Below, piece after piece: positions 8,062-16,298 of a stretch of DNA of 37,446 bases; positions within the stretch are counted from its first letter, which is position 1, and every line of letters begins with the position of its first letter. The stretch is taken from the NCBI GenBank assembly GCA_003553085.1, contig PUPH01000034.1, positions 1-37,446 on the forward strand. The letters run 5' to 3'. The position numbers and the translations under genes were made by a program. This stretch comes from Thermoplasmata archaeon. Lineage in GTDB: Archaea > Thermoplasmatota > Thermoplasmata > Halarchaeoplasmatales > Halarchaeoplasmataceae. The notes beneath the pieces are model-generated. The model saw only the letters and a program-made list of their open reading frames with translations, ran no database searches and was not told the origin of the DNA.

Positions 8062-9775
8062 ACTTAGTCCTCTTTTCGAACCATCCCATCCATTCTCTCT
8101 CTATGTCCTCATGTGTACCGGTGGAGTGATATTCTTCTACCAGATTCCAAAATCTGTCATTGGCCTCTGAAACCCATGCCGGACTTAAAAGCTCCATCCC
8201 CTTGGTTCTTGATTTTTCTACCATTTTTTCACGGATGGACGCTCGCAGATTGATATTCTCGATGGCCTGTTCATAACTCATGGACCATGAACGAGCTATG
8301 TGTCCCACGCGCTCAGAACTCCTTTTGAGTATGTCCGTGGCGTTCAATCCCTCATCGTAGAGCATCAGATCGGTGAATCGACCATCACCGTATTCAGACA
8401 CGTGTGTCAGCCGTCTTTCCCTTCTCTGTGTTCCTCCTGGTCGTACGACACCGGCTATCAAGACTACGTCAGTGGCAGAAAAGCTTTCCTCCGAGATGCC
8501 CATGTCGAATACCACCCTTTCATAAACCGATTCCGGTGAATCACCATGTATCGTACCCATGACCGCGCTTCCAGCGGTACCGGCACGCATCGCTTCGTAA
8601 AGGGTCTTGGCCTCCTTTCCCCTGACCTCTCCCAACACGATGGATGATTCACCCAGACGTAATGATACACGGAGTGCGTCGTCGGCGGTCATCTCGTTGT
8701 CTTCCAACAAAGACCCTACGGTTAAACTCTGTATATTATATCCCAACTGCTGCATCTGTCGGGAAGGGAGTTCACGAGTGTCCTCGATGGTGAGAATACG
8801 TTGACTCCTGGGAAACTCCATCATGAGTGCACTGAGTAGAGATGTTTTTCCCGCACCACGACTACCGGCCACCAACATGGTACTCCGACCGTCGACCAAG
8901 AATGAAAGCAAGCCTGCAGCCAGGGGAGTCAAACTACCCACCCGTATCAATTTGGGTAACGTCCATGGCTCTTTGCTCCTTCGCCTAAGCGCCAGGGCGA
9001 TACCGTCCTGACTCAGTGGTTTGCCGATGGCCGTAACACGTGTGTCGAACTCATACAGGTCGGTTTCAAGAACGGGGAATGCCTCGGAGAACGGTTTACC
9101 GCTCTCCGACCTGAACCTGGCCAGCATACTCTCAACTTCTTCTTCTGTCAGGAATATGTTCGTGCGACACCGATCTCGGATGTCCGGAACTCCGCCCAAT
9201 TCGATATAGACATTGTTATCCTCAGAAGGTGCGTCGATATATATGTCTTGAACGTTCGGATCCACCAATAATGTCTCCATGACACCATACCCGGCTGTGT
9301 ACTTTGCCAGAGTTTCCACTAGAAGTTCCAGGTTCTTATCGTGTTCTTCTCTATCGGCACCCAATTCTATACCCTTGTCCTGGGCGGTGTTGGTTATCAT
9401 ACGCTTACCTATCGACTCTATATACCTCTTGACGCCCAGGGCTGACGAAAAATCCGCAGTGCTTGTATAGTGGTCGGATAAATTGGATGTGACTTCGTTG
9501 AGGAGGAGATACTGCTCTTTATCGAAGGAATATTCCACCGGTTCTATGTGATAATAATCCTCTGTGGATTCATCATCACGGTAAAGGGCTACACGTGTAT
9601 GCTTTATGTCATACTCCACAACCTTTTTGAACGTTTCAGGTACCCTGAGGTTAACCCAGGTGTATGAGAAACTCGGGCGCAGCTCCTTATATTTTTCAGC
9701 TACCCGTGCTACACCATCGAAAAACCTGGAACCATCTATCCGACGAACCTTCTTCATGATCTCTGTATCTGTCAA
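8054..9775 (-). CDS. FlaI/TadA/VirB11-family type II/IV secretion ATPase
   Basis: The 573-residue ATPase powers assembly by the neighbouring FlaJ-like protein. The N-terminal 150 residues are a lineage-type domain; the ATPase core follows. Walker A GSRGAGKT is at 304-311, the Asp box near ILTIEDTRELP at 327-337, Walker B SIVLGEVRG at 378-386, and the His box GTIHGDSPESVYER at 407-420. The start is a TTG: the minus-strand GGTGATC overlaps the TGA of the upstream gene and lies just before it. It sits between the cysteine-rich protein and FlaJ in a compact three-gene operon. Archaellum FlaI is an alternative, but no fla genes are nearby. Confidence 0.88.
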   Translation of the reverse strand: MTDTEIMKKVRRIDGSRFFDGVARVAEKYKELRPSFSYTWVNLRVPETFKKVVEYDIKHTRVALYRDDESTEDYYHIEPVEYSFDKEQYLLLNEVTSNLSDHYTSTADFSSALGVKRYIESIGKRMITNTAQDKGIELGADREEHDKNLELLVETLAKYTAGYGVMETLLVDPNVQDIYIDAPSEDNNVYIELGGVPDIRDRCRTNIFLTEEEVESMLARFRSESGKPFSEAFPVLETDLYEFDTRVTAIGKPLSQDGIALALRRRSKEPWTLPKLIRVGSLTPLAAGLLSFLVDGRSTMLVAGSRGAGKTSLLSALMMEFPRSQRILTIEDTRELPSRQMQQLGYNIQSLTVGSLLEDNEMTADDALRVSLRLGESSIVLGEVRGKEAKTLYEAMRAGTAGSAVMGTIHGDSPESVYERVVFDMGISEESFSATDVVLIAGVVRPGGTQRRERRLTHVSEYGDGRFTDLMLYDEGLNATDILKRSSERVGHIARSWSMSYEQAIENINLRASIREKMVEKSRTKGMELLSPAWVSEANDRFWNLVEEYHSTGTHEDIEREWMGWFEKRTKYV

Positions 9776-9779
9776 TAGA

Positions 9780-10280
9780 TCACCCGATTATGCCGTATGC
9801 ATCACGTAAGACAGCGTCTGATAAAGATACGAGTTCTTCTCCGAAGCGACACATATCTTCTTCACTCTGTCTTTTACATTCTTCACAACCTTCCCCCTGG
9901 TTCAACGATCTATAAGAGGTGTAGTATGCCTCGAACACCTTATCCGGCTCGTCTGCAAAAGATCCATATATATCACCAAATATCTTCTTAGGTGATACAT
10001 CACAGTTTTTACATTCTTTACCCTTTGGGACTTTGGAAGAAACCCGGTCGATATCCTTACATAGATCCCCCAATCTTCCCAATATATCTACCACATTTCC
10101 AGTCAGTTGTGTTTCAACATCATCGGAAAAGACCATGTTGTCTATGTTATATTCGTCGCCCATGATCTTTATGACGTGAAAAAAACACTCTTTTAGGTCA
10201 AAACTCTCATCACATTCAAGGCAGTTTACCGTGATCCTTCTCCCTTCTATTCTATCATCGACGTTATATTCGCACTTCAT
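9780..10280 (-). CDS. Cysteine-rich hypothetical protein, first gene of the secretion operon
   Basis: A 166-residue acidic protein I cannot place in a named family. It contains three CxxC pairs (C20/C23, C86/C89 and C136/C139), plus C3, C32, C74 and C148, a pattern that suggests bound zinc or an iron-sulfur cluster rather than disulfides, because no signal peptide or membrane segment is visible. Its stop overlaps the GGTGATC ribosome site of the ATPase gene, so the two are translationally coupled. A role as a cytoplasmic adaptor or regulator of the secretion ATPase is inference from position only. Confidence 0.75.
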   Translation of the reverse strand: MKCEYNVDDRIEGRRITVNCLECDESFDLKECFFHVIKIMGDEYNIDNMVFSDDVETQLTGNVVDILGRLGDLCKDIDRVSSKVPKGKECKNCDVSPKKIFGDIYGSFADEPDKVFEAYYTSYRSLNQGEGCEECKRQSEEDMCRFGEELVSLSDAVLRDAYGIIG

Positions 10281-10365
10281 TATATCGTCCTGTTACTTTA
10301 TGGGAGGTGGCGATGTGAGGAGCTATTAAAAGAGTTGCGCTGGTGATAGTACGAGTGAACAGTAA

Positions 10366-10375
10366 AATTTTTATC
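10366..10375 (+). promoter_or_regulatory. Probable box A for the small acidic protein gene
   Basis: An A+T-rich AATTTTTATC element lies 15-24 bases ahead of the ATG at 10390 in the 109-base space between two divergent genes. Spacing would place the transcript start near 10396, slightly favouring the second in-frame ATG at 10405. Called by eye only. Confidence 0.35.
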
Positions 10376-10389
10376 ATATAACCTTTTGG

Positions 10390-10695
10390 ATGGATTCGAT
10401 TACCATGTACGCCGTATTTAAAGTTCCTGGAGATAAAAAAGACGTGATCCCGAAGGTGATATCTGACGAAACCGTCAGCAGACAGAGTTCCAGTATAAGG
10501 GATGGAGATAGCCTAGGCTTCGATAAAGAGATGACCTATGTGTTGATAGAGGGTAACGAGGATGGTGTCGAACTGGCAAAGGAATTGTTCTCTGAAAATG
10601 ACATAGACCCAATGGAAGATGATCAGGAAGTTTACGAAGCCATAAAGAAGGCTGATGAGGACGCAGCCGCAGGAGTAGGCACCATATTTGGCTGA
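10390..10695 (+). CDS. Small acidic hypothetical protein
   Basis: A 101-residue, strongly acidic soluble protein of unknown function. It has no signal peptide, membrane segment or cysteine. The pattern of short beta strands (TMYAVFKV, MTYVLIEG) alternating with helices (DGVELAKELF, EVYEAIKKADEDAAAG) suggests a small alpha/beta fold with a glycine-ended tail. It has its own upstream A+T-rich element and is followed by a strong T-run terminator, so it seems to be a single-gene unit. The ATG at 10405 (starting MYAVFKV) is a possible alternative start. Confidence 0.7.
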   Translation: MDSITMYAVFKVPGDKKDVIPKVISDETVSRQSSSIRDGDSLGFDKEMTYVLIEGNEDGVELAKELFSENDIDPMEDDQEVYEAIKKADEDAAAGVGTIFG

Positions 10696-10706
10696 TCACA
10701 AAAACC

Positions 10707-10725
10707 TTTTTTCCTTTTTTTGTTT
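10707..10725 (+). terminator. Poly-T transcription terminator
   Basis: Two T-runs separated by CC (TTTTTTCCTTTTTTTGTTT) begin 11 bases after the stop of the small acidic protein gene. Archaeal transcription commonly ends at such T-tracts without a hairpin. Confidence 0.65.
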
Positions 10726-10786
10726 CACGCTTGTACCATAATCTACTTATATTTAGGATATGCTAAATCAGTACAAGGTGAAAAAG

Positions 10787-11791
10787 ATGAAAAAAACAAA
10801 CCTTAAGAAAACGTTCATCGTGCTGTTCCTCGCCACCTTGTTGGTAATGGGGTATTCCATAACACAAACCACTACAGCGAGCACCATAGAGGATGTAGAA
10901 GAATATATCGGCAACGCCAAAAATGCAGCAGCACATGGTTCTGCGACATTCTTAGAAGTTGAAGGTTACGAACCTTGGGCCGCATTGGTCGTGAACGCTG
11001 GAGATCCAAGAGGGGTCGATGAAGTTACGATCTCATTCGAGGAGGAGGTACTTCGGATAGAGGCAACGGACGGTAACTCAACCAACCACGTTTCCATTCT
11101 GATAAACAAGGCATTCGCAGACGAATATCTTGACGAATCGGAAGGTAATATCGATATTTCATTCAGCGACGCTGTCAACTACGAAGGAATAGATAAGTCC
11201 AACGAAAGTGCTGGACACGGAGCGGTATACGTATTTCATATAGAGCATTTCAGTACACAGTGGATAGATATGACTGCAGTTCCACCGAACGACTTTGAAC
11301 CACCGGTAGAAGGAGCACAAGCTTTCAGGAATCGCGCTAAAAACGCAGCAGCAGACGGTTCTGCAACATTTTTGAAAGTAGAGGGATACGAACCCTGGGC
11401 TGCATTGGTCGTGAACGCTGGAGATCCAAGAGGGGTCGATCTGGTAACGGTATCTTTTGAAGATGGTGTTCTACGTATAGAGGCCACAGACAGTAATTCT
11501 ACTAATCGAGCAGCGATCCTCATCAACAGAGCTTTTGCGGATGAGCATCTGGATGATTCTGAGGGAAATCTCGACATGTCTACAAGCGATGCCGTTAACT
11601 ATCAAGGTCTAGACAATTCAAATGCTAGTGCCGGCCACGCAGCAGCATATGTTTTTCACATAGAACACTTCAGTACTCAGTGGATAGAGATCGCTGCGGA
11701 AGAAGACGGGATACCTTATCCCGGAATTGTGTTCACTGGACTAGGTATCAGTATCGCAACGATATACTATCATAAACGACGAACGCGATAA
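10787..11791 (+). CDS. Exported surface protein with two tandem 140-residue repeats and a C-terminal membrane anchor
   Basis: About 334 residues. A signal peptide (KKTNLKKTFIVLFLATLLVM) is followed by two near-identical domains at about 43-163 and 183-303, with a period of exactly 140 residues; each contains GYEPWAALVVNAGDPRGVD, an ILIN.AFADE motif and FHIEHFSTQWI. The end is a short PYPG motif, one hydrophobic helix and a basic tail (HKRRTR), the layout of a sorting or anchoring signal. I chose the ATG at 10787 because GGTGA (10777-10781) is exactly 5 bases upstream; the ATG at 10760 has no such site. The domain family is not recognised; it resembles archaeal beta-sandwich surface domains. 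Pro-rich spacer 165-180 links the repeats. Confidence 0.8.
   Translation: MKKTNLKKTFIVLFLATLLVMGYSITQTTTASTIEDVEEYIGNAKNAAAHGSATFLEVEGYEPWAALVVNAGDPRGVDEVTISFEEEVLRIEATDGNSTNHVSILINKAFADEYLDESEGNIDISFSDAVNYEGIDKSNESAGHGAVYVFHIEHFSTQWIDMTAVPPNDFEPPVEGAQAFRNRAKNAAADGSATFLKVEGYEPWAALVVNAGDPRGVDLVTVSFEDGVLRIEATDSNSTNRAAILINRAFADEHLDDSEGNLDMSTSDAVNYQGLDNSNASAGHAAAYVFHIEHFSTQWIEIAAEEDGIPYPGIVFTGLGISIATIYYHKRRTR
10982..11020 (+). repeat. First copy of a 39-bp exact direct repeat within the surface protein gene
   Basis: Identical base for base to 11402-11440, exactly 420 bp downstream, inside a longer 420-bp imperfect duplication that encodes the two protein domains. Exact identity, including third codon positions, points to recent duplication or gene conversion. 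Confidence 0.9.
11402..11440 (+). repeat. Second copy of the 39-bp exact direct repeat
   Basis: Matches 10982-11020 exactly. Flanking parts of the two domains have diverged at many silent positions, so this core has stayed unusually similar. Confidence 0.9.
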
Positions 11792-11807
11792 AACCCTTTT
11801 CTCTTTC

Positions 11808-12734
11808 TTATTTTCCCGCCAACATGGTCACTTTAGCACGGTCACCGATATCTGGATCCTTCCTCAATCCCCACATTATATCCGCGTCCGGCGCCACATC
11901 ACGGAGTGTTTCAAGAGCATCTTGGGCCTCCATCTCCGCAGAACCAGTTCCACTGGTGACGACGGTAAGGATGGTGCTGTATCCATGCATATCTTCTAAC
12001 CATGGGGACCGGAGTGCTTCTCTAGCGGCGTACCTGCCTCTCTCTCTACCCTTACCGTATCCTGCACCGATATGAAAAACATCGTTACCAGAACAGAATT
12101 TCTTCAGATAAGGTACATCCTCTTTGGTAAGAACGGTGTTGAAATCTTGTATAGGCAGCCTGATGATCGTGTTCATGACCTCGAAGGCTTTGGTCATAGG
12201 GAGATGAGGATTCAACTTCAATAGCTTACTATTACTGAAACATCCCAATATGTCTGAGTACTTTTTTACCTCTGTTTTCGCTTCTCTAGCAAATTTCCTT
12301 CGATTTTCATTCTCTGTTTCGAAGGGCATAGCTATCAAAGAGATGATGAACAAATTCATATCATCAGCTAACTGAGCACATATTGGAGCGGACCAACTGC
12401 CGGTCTCTCCTCCGAGTCCGGATATCAAATAAAGGATCTCCGTCTGTTCTAATCTTCGTTTTATCTTTTCTTCAGAATGGCTTAAAGGTCTCATACTCAA
12501 AGGCGCTGCTGTTTCGTAAGCATCCCTCATATGATATTTTGATACCTCTATGAATGGTAATTTAGGTAACCTATCGGAAGACCCCACTTCGAACATATTG
12601 ATGTTGGAAAGTGTTTGATCTTCAACAAGTGTCGTTATTATGTTCCTTCCAGCTCCACCTACCCCCAAAGCCATCATCCTAGGTCTTTTTTTTGGTTCTA
12701 GTGATTCCGATCCAAATCTTTTGGTGCTTGCCAT
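11808..12734 (-). CDS. Divergent FtsZ/tubulin-superfamily protein
   Basis: 308 residues with the FtsZ T1 loop GVGGAGRN at 24-31 and a shifted tubulin signature, GLGGETGSWSAP at 106-117, where FtsZ has GGGTGTGAAP. The catalytic T7 loop of FtsZ (NxDFAD) aligns to IQDFNT near 196-201: one aspartate is kept, the asparagine and second aspartate are gone. It may therefore bind GTP but polymerise or hydrolyse poorly, or it may regulate another FtsZ. The N-terminal 19 residues are basic and no C-terminal FtsZ tail is seen. It has its own A+T-rich promoter and converges on the repeat surface protein gene. CetZ-type or non-canonical FtsZ are both possible. Confidence 0.75.
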   Translation of the reverse strand: MASTKRFGSESLEPKKRPRMMALGVGGAGRNIITTLVEDQTLSNINMFEVGSSDRLPKLPFIEVSKYHMRDAYETAAPLSMRPLSHSEEKIKRRLEQTEILYLISGLGGETGSWSAPICAQLADDMNLFIISLIAMPFETENENRRKFAREAKTEVKKYSDILGCFSNSKLLKLNPHLPMTKAFEVMNTIIRLPIQDFNTVLTKEDVPYLKKFCSGNDVFHIGAGYGKGRERGRYAAREALRSPWLEDMHGYSTILTVVTSGTGSAEMEAQDALETLRDVAPDADIMWGLRKDPDIGDRAKVTMLAGK

Positions 12735-12761
12735 TTACTTTCAAGGGTACAAGGAGATAGC

Positions 12762-12773
12762 AAAATAAAAATT
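12762..12773 (-). promoter_or_regulatory. Probable box A for the FtsZ-like gene
   Basis: Minus-strand AATTTTTATTTT lies about 28-39 bases ahead of the ATG at 12734, overlapping the stop of the upstream membrane protein gene. The spacing predicts a very short or absent leader. Confidence 0.45.
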
Positions 12774-13174
12774 TATTCATCGAAATAGGATTCATCGTCC
12801 ATACTTTGGACTTTGTTAGTGATTATGTATCCAGCCACAGCTCCGGATGCCGGTGAGATGAATGATGCGAGCACCGCAGCCTCAGTTCCCACCGTATAAA
12901 GTACAAAATAGGTTCCAATAAATAGACCTCCTATCAATCCAAAGAACACCCCTGACGGACTCTCATACATAGTAGAACCCAGAGTAGCTAATGAAAGGGA
13001 AACGATAAGGGATGCACCTACACCCGATAATATCCACCCTGACCATCCTTCTAGTCTCAAACCCAGTAAAAAGATGACTAAGGAGATTGCTATGATCGGC
13101 ACGACCATCATCCAGATGTGCTTATGTCCGATGAATGACTTTTTGAACCGACTTTTAATCGCTTTCATTCTCAT
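12773..13174 (-). CDS. Small integral membrane protein of unknown function
   Basis: 133 residues with a basic N-terminus (RMKAIKSRFKKSF) and about four hydrophobic segments near residues 20-40, 45-65, 73-95 and 98-118, ending in an acidic tail. Glycine and small residues are frequent in the last two segments. No family is recognised. Its promoter (13204-13217) is divergent from that of the beta-helix surface protein. It is on the same strand as the FtsZ-like gene 38 bases downstream, which has its own promoter. Confidence 0.7.
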   Translation of the reverse strand: MRMKAIKSRFKKSFIGHKHIWMMVVPIIAISLVIFLLGLRLEGWSGWILSGVGASLIVSLSLATLGSTMYESPSGVFFGLIGGLFIGTYFVLYTVGTEAAVLASFISPASGAVAGYIITNKVQSMDDESYFDE

Positions 13175-13203
13175 AGGTTATTACCATCAGTAGGGTAAAC
13201 GAT

Positions 13204-13217
13204 GGATATATTTAATA
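13204..13217 (-). promoter_or_regulatory. Box A for the small membrane protein gene
   Basis: Minus-strand TATTAAATATATCC sits about 30-43 bases ahead of the ATG at 13174, a good match to the archaeal TATA element in sequence and distance. Confidence 0.5.
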
Positions 13218-13242
13218 CTTAGTGAACTGGTTAACTCAGCAC

Positions 13243-13254
13243 AAAATATAAAAG
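13243..13254 (+). promoter_or_regulatory. Box A for the beta-helix surface protein gene
   Basis: AAAATATAAAAG lies 28-39 bases before the ATG at 13282, so the transcript should begin only a few bases before translation starts. Confidence 0.5.
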
Positions 13255-13281
13255 CCATGGATTTTTTAAATAGTAGTAGAT

Positions 13282-15855
13282 ATGCCTAACGAAAGAGATC
13301 TTCGCCAAGATGTAACAAATATCATGATTGTGATATTTTTCTTGATATCGCTACTTAGTTTAAATTATTTTTATCCATCGGTAAGGGGAGAGGAACCAAC
13401 TACCACGATCAGGATCGATGGTGATGAGGAACTAATTCAAGCATCTGAAGAATATGGGTGGTCCGGTGATGGGAGTTCGGAATCCCCGATAATGATATCC
13501 GATCTTGTCCTAGACTACGTAGGACCTGGGACGAGGATGTTCATCGGCAACACCTCTAAACACTTTATAATATACAACTGTACCTTTTCTGGAGGCTCAA
13601 GAACTCTATCAACATGGGATTATGGGGCAGGTTTGGAACTGTACAATGTAACCAATGGTACGATAGGTTCGAGTTCATTCGTAAGAAATCGTGTCGGTAT
13701 ACTCTTAAAAGAAGGGGACAACATAACGATAGAACAAAACGAATTTGAACGTAATACATATGGTATAATCTTTGATGGGACTGTTAGCAACACCGCTAGA
13801 TACAACACCTTCGATAGGTCAGGGTTTACATTCCAAGGAAACCGAGAAACGTTCGTTTCTCAACACCTGGTCAATAATACACTCGATGGAAGAGAGATAA
13901 TATACCTATCCAACGAAGATTTTTCAAATGATATCCTCTCCTTCGATGCAGGACAGCTGATACTTGCGAATGTGAGTCATGCAACAGTACGGGATATAGA
14001 ACTAAAAAACGCGGGAGTTATAGTAGCCTTTTCAACGGAGGTGCAGTTAGAGGAGTTCCATGTGAAAGAAAATCATGCAGAAGGCATACGGATATACCGA
14101 TCAGAGGGTATAAGCATATACGATTCAACCTTAGAAAATAATCAATACGGTATAAACATAATCACATCTTTATTCAATCGGATCGAAAACACAGTTCTCA
14201 GAGGAAACTCCCAGAACGGGATAGTGATAGATCAAGGATCTCATGATAATATTGTATCGAACAATACACTATCTAGAAACGGGATAACGATCCATCGGTC
14301 TGACAGGAATTTAATAAAAAATAATAGGATATTCAGATCTATCGGAGAGGGGATAGGTGTACTGCGAAATTCCCACGAGAATGTCATATATCTCAACGCT
14401 TTTTCATATAACAATCGGGCAAGAGAGAGCTACAATGAAAGCAGGATACAGGGGAGGGATGACACGGGTAACAACCAATGGAGCATGTCCGAAACTGGTA
14501 ATTATTGGAATGACTGGACAAGCCCGGATGAAGACGGAGACGGTATAGTTGATCAACCATATATGATCCGTGGAAGCGATGCAAAGGACCAATTTCCTTT
14601 GGTGAAACCACCGATGGAAGTGATATCTACACCACCGATGGATCTCAGGATATATCCTGGAAACTCGTCATTGGAGTTGAAATGGGAAACACCGAGTGAC
14701 GACGGAGGTGCGGAGATCAGCCATTTCAACCTATACCGTGGAGAGCATATCGAATCACAAACCCTCCTGACGGAAACGAATAAAACATCTTATATCGATA
14801 CCGATTTGACGAATGATATCCCTTACTTTTATCGAGTTTCCGCGGTAAACGAAGTTGGAGAAAGTGTTTCAACCCGGGTTGTCAAAGGGGTTCCAGATGG
14901 AACACCACCGAGTCTTGAAATAATGGAACCCAGCATGGATTCGTATCACAACGTAGAATACATCACGGTCAAATGGAATGCCTCGGATGAGAATTCAGGG
15001 ATAGACTACCACCAGATCCGTTTAGACGGGGAAGAATGGGTAGGGGTGGGACAGAATACAACTTATACATTAACGAATATAACAGAGGGCGAAAGGACCG
15101 TCAGGGTGAGAACTATCGATCACGCAGGTAATGAAGCGACAGAAAGCATACGTTTTATTATAGATAGGACTCCCCCTGAATTGATATATCAAGAACCTAC
15201 CGGTTATTCAGTAACTACCGATACCGATATTGGTATGGTCTTTTCAGAAAAAATGGATACTGAGACGGTGAACATCACAATCACCAGTGTTGACAACTTC
15301 ACATATGAATGGATCGATGAGGTATCTTTAAGATTGAACATTTCTGAAAGACTAGAATATGGTACTGAATATCGTGTGTACGTTAACGGGAGTGATCTGG
15401 CTGGGAACGAGATGGAGACATGGTCCTGGAATTTTACCACCAAAGACGGTGGAATAATCATCGGAAGGACGATCGACAAAGATGGTGATCCTATCGCGGG
15501 TGTTACCATACGTATAGGAGATATGGAATCTCTATCGGATAACGAAGGGAGGTTCAAATTTGAGACCTACTCGGGATCCCATAGGGTCCAGTTCACCAAA
15601 GATGGATTTGAGGATAAAGAGATTGATGTAGAGGTCATAGCTGGAGAAGAGAATGATATAGGAGATGTGACGTTGAGTGAGATACCATCTAGTTACGACC
15701 TGTTGCTGATAGTTGCGGCAGTGGTCGTATTAAGCACCGGTGGTATGGCTCTAGGCATATTTATCATACACGAAAAGAACAAGGAAGATTTAGACGACGA
15801 TCTTGAGTTCGAAGAGGATTATGCCGACGAAATACCCCCTGAGTTCTTAGAGTGA
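13282..15855 (+). CDS. Large exported surface protein: NosD-like beta-helix, fibronectin III, Ig-like and carboxypeptidase-regulatory-like domains, C-terminal anchor
   Basis: 857 residues. An N-terminal hydrophobic segment (about 13-33) exports it. Residues about 60-420 form a right-handed parallel beta-helix of the NosD/CASH type, with repeated N-T/N-x-I rungs and the typical closing stretch GNYWNDWTSPDEDGDGIVDQ. Then come a fibronectin III domain (about 445-525), an Ig-like domain (530-640), a Big_5-like domain (645-735, VFSEKMDTETV) and a carboxypeptidase-regulatory-like beta-sandwich (735-795, GRTIDKDGDPIAGVTIRI). One membrane helix at about 800-825 and an acidic cytoplasmic tail follow. 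Many N-x-S/T sites suggest glycosylation. Beta-helix domains often bind or cut polysaccharides; no catalytic site can be assigned. The gene looks richer in A+T than the metabolic operon. Confidence 0.85.
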   Translation: MPNERDLRQDVTNIMIVIFFLISLLSLNYFYPSVRGEEPTTTIRIDGDEELIQASEEYGWSGDGSSESPIMISDLVLDYVGPGTRMFIGNTSKHFIIYNCTFSGGSRTLSTWDYGAGLELYNVTNGTIGSSSFVRNRVGILLKEGDNITIEQNEFERNTYGIIFDGTVSNTARYNTFDRSGFTFQGNRETFVSQHLVNNTLDGREIIYLSNEDFSNDILSFDAGQLILANVSHATVRDIELKNAGVIVAFSTEVQLEEFHVKENHAEGIRIYRSEGISIYDSTLENNQYGINIITSLFNRIENTVLRGNSQNGIVIDQGSHDNIVSNNTLSRNGITIHRSDRNLIKNNRIFRSIGEGIGVLRNSHENVIYLNAFSYNNRARESYNESRIQGRDDTGNNQWSMSETGNYWNDWTSPDEDGDGIVDQPYMIRGSDAKDQFPLVKPPMEVISTPPMDLRIYPGNSSLELKWETPSDDGGAEISHFNLYRGEHIESQTLLTETNKTSYIDTDLTNDIPYFYRVSAVNEVGESVSTRVVKGVPDGTPPSLEIMEPSMDSYHNVEYITVKWNASDENSGIDYHQIRLDGEEWVGVGQNTTYTLTNITEGERTVRVRTIDHAGNEATESIRFIIDRTPPELIYQEPTGYSVTTDTDIGMVFSEKMDTETVNITITSVDNFTYEWIDEVSLRLNISERLEYGTEYRVYVNGSDLAGNEMETWSWNFTTKDGGIIIGRTIDKDGDPIAGVTIRIGDMESLSDNEGRFKFETYSGSHRVQFTKDGFEDKEIDVEVIAGEENDIGDVTLSEIPSSYDLLLIVAAVVVLSTGGMALGIFIIHEKNKEDLDDDLEFEEDYADEIPPEFLE

Positions 15856-15860
15856 TGGAT

Positions 15861-16295
15861 ATGAAGAAAGGTTATTCGGGACCATATGTGAAAAAACAAG
15901 ATGAGGAGGTACTACTGCGTCTTAACAGGAGCCTACGATCAAGTGCACTTTGGATATTGTTCTCATCATTTTGGATATTCTTGGGACTTTTTTATCCGAT
16001 CTTACTCCTATTAGGCGTGATCATCTTGGCAGTCGTGTTCATTAAAACTTCGCTTTCAGAATATGTGATCACCGCCGAGGGGATATATGCTAAAGAATGG
16101 GTACTGCTGGATCGAAGATCGGGGTTTTTGCCATGGAAAGAAGTAGAAGAGGTTTCACTCAAAGTGAACAATATGGGGGGACTGTTGGGGTTTGGAGATG
16201 TAATAGTAGGTCCGTTTGGTGACGAACGGCTGATCTTGAAAGGTGTTGCAGAACCTAAAAAACTCGTCGATTATATCGAGGATAAAATGAGGTGA
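15861..16295 (+). CDS. PH-like (bPH2/YdbT-type) domain membrane protein
   Basis: About 144 residues: a charged N-terminus, two hydrophobic segments near 28-65, then a compact beta-rich domain containing SEYVITAEGIYAKEWVLLDR and LPWKEVEEVSLK, the pattern of bacterial PH-like domains that follow two membrane helices. Its role is unknown. Three in-frame starts exist (GTG 15852, ATG 15855, ATG 15861); the last has GTGA, overlapping the upstream stop, exactly 5 bases before it and is preferred. Tight spacing with the surface protein and nuclease genes suggests one transcript. Confidence 0.68.
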   Translation: MKKGYSGPYVKKQDEEVLLRLNRSLRSSALWILFSSFWIFLGLFYPILLLLGVIILAVVFIKTSLSEYVITAEGIYAKEWVLLDRRSGFLPWKEVEEVSLKVNNMGGLLGFGDVIVGPFGDERLILKGVAEPKKLVDYIEDKMR

Positions 16296-16298
16296 AAC

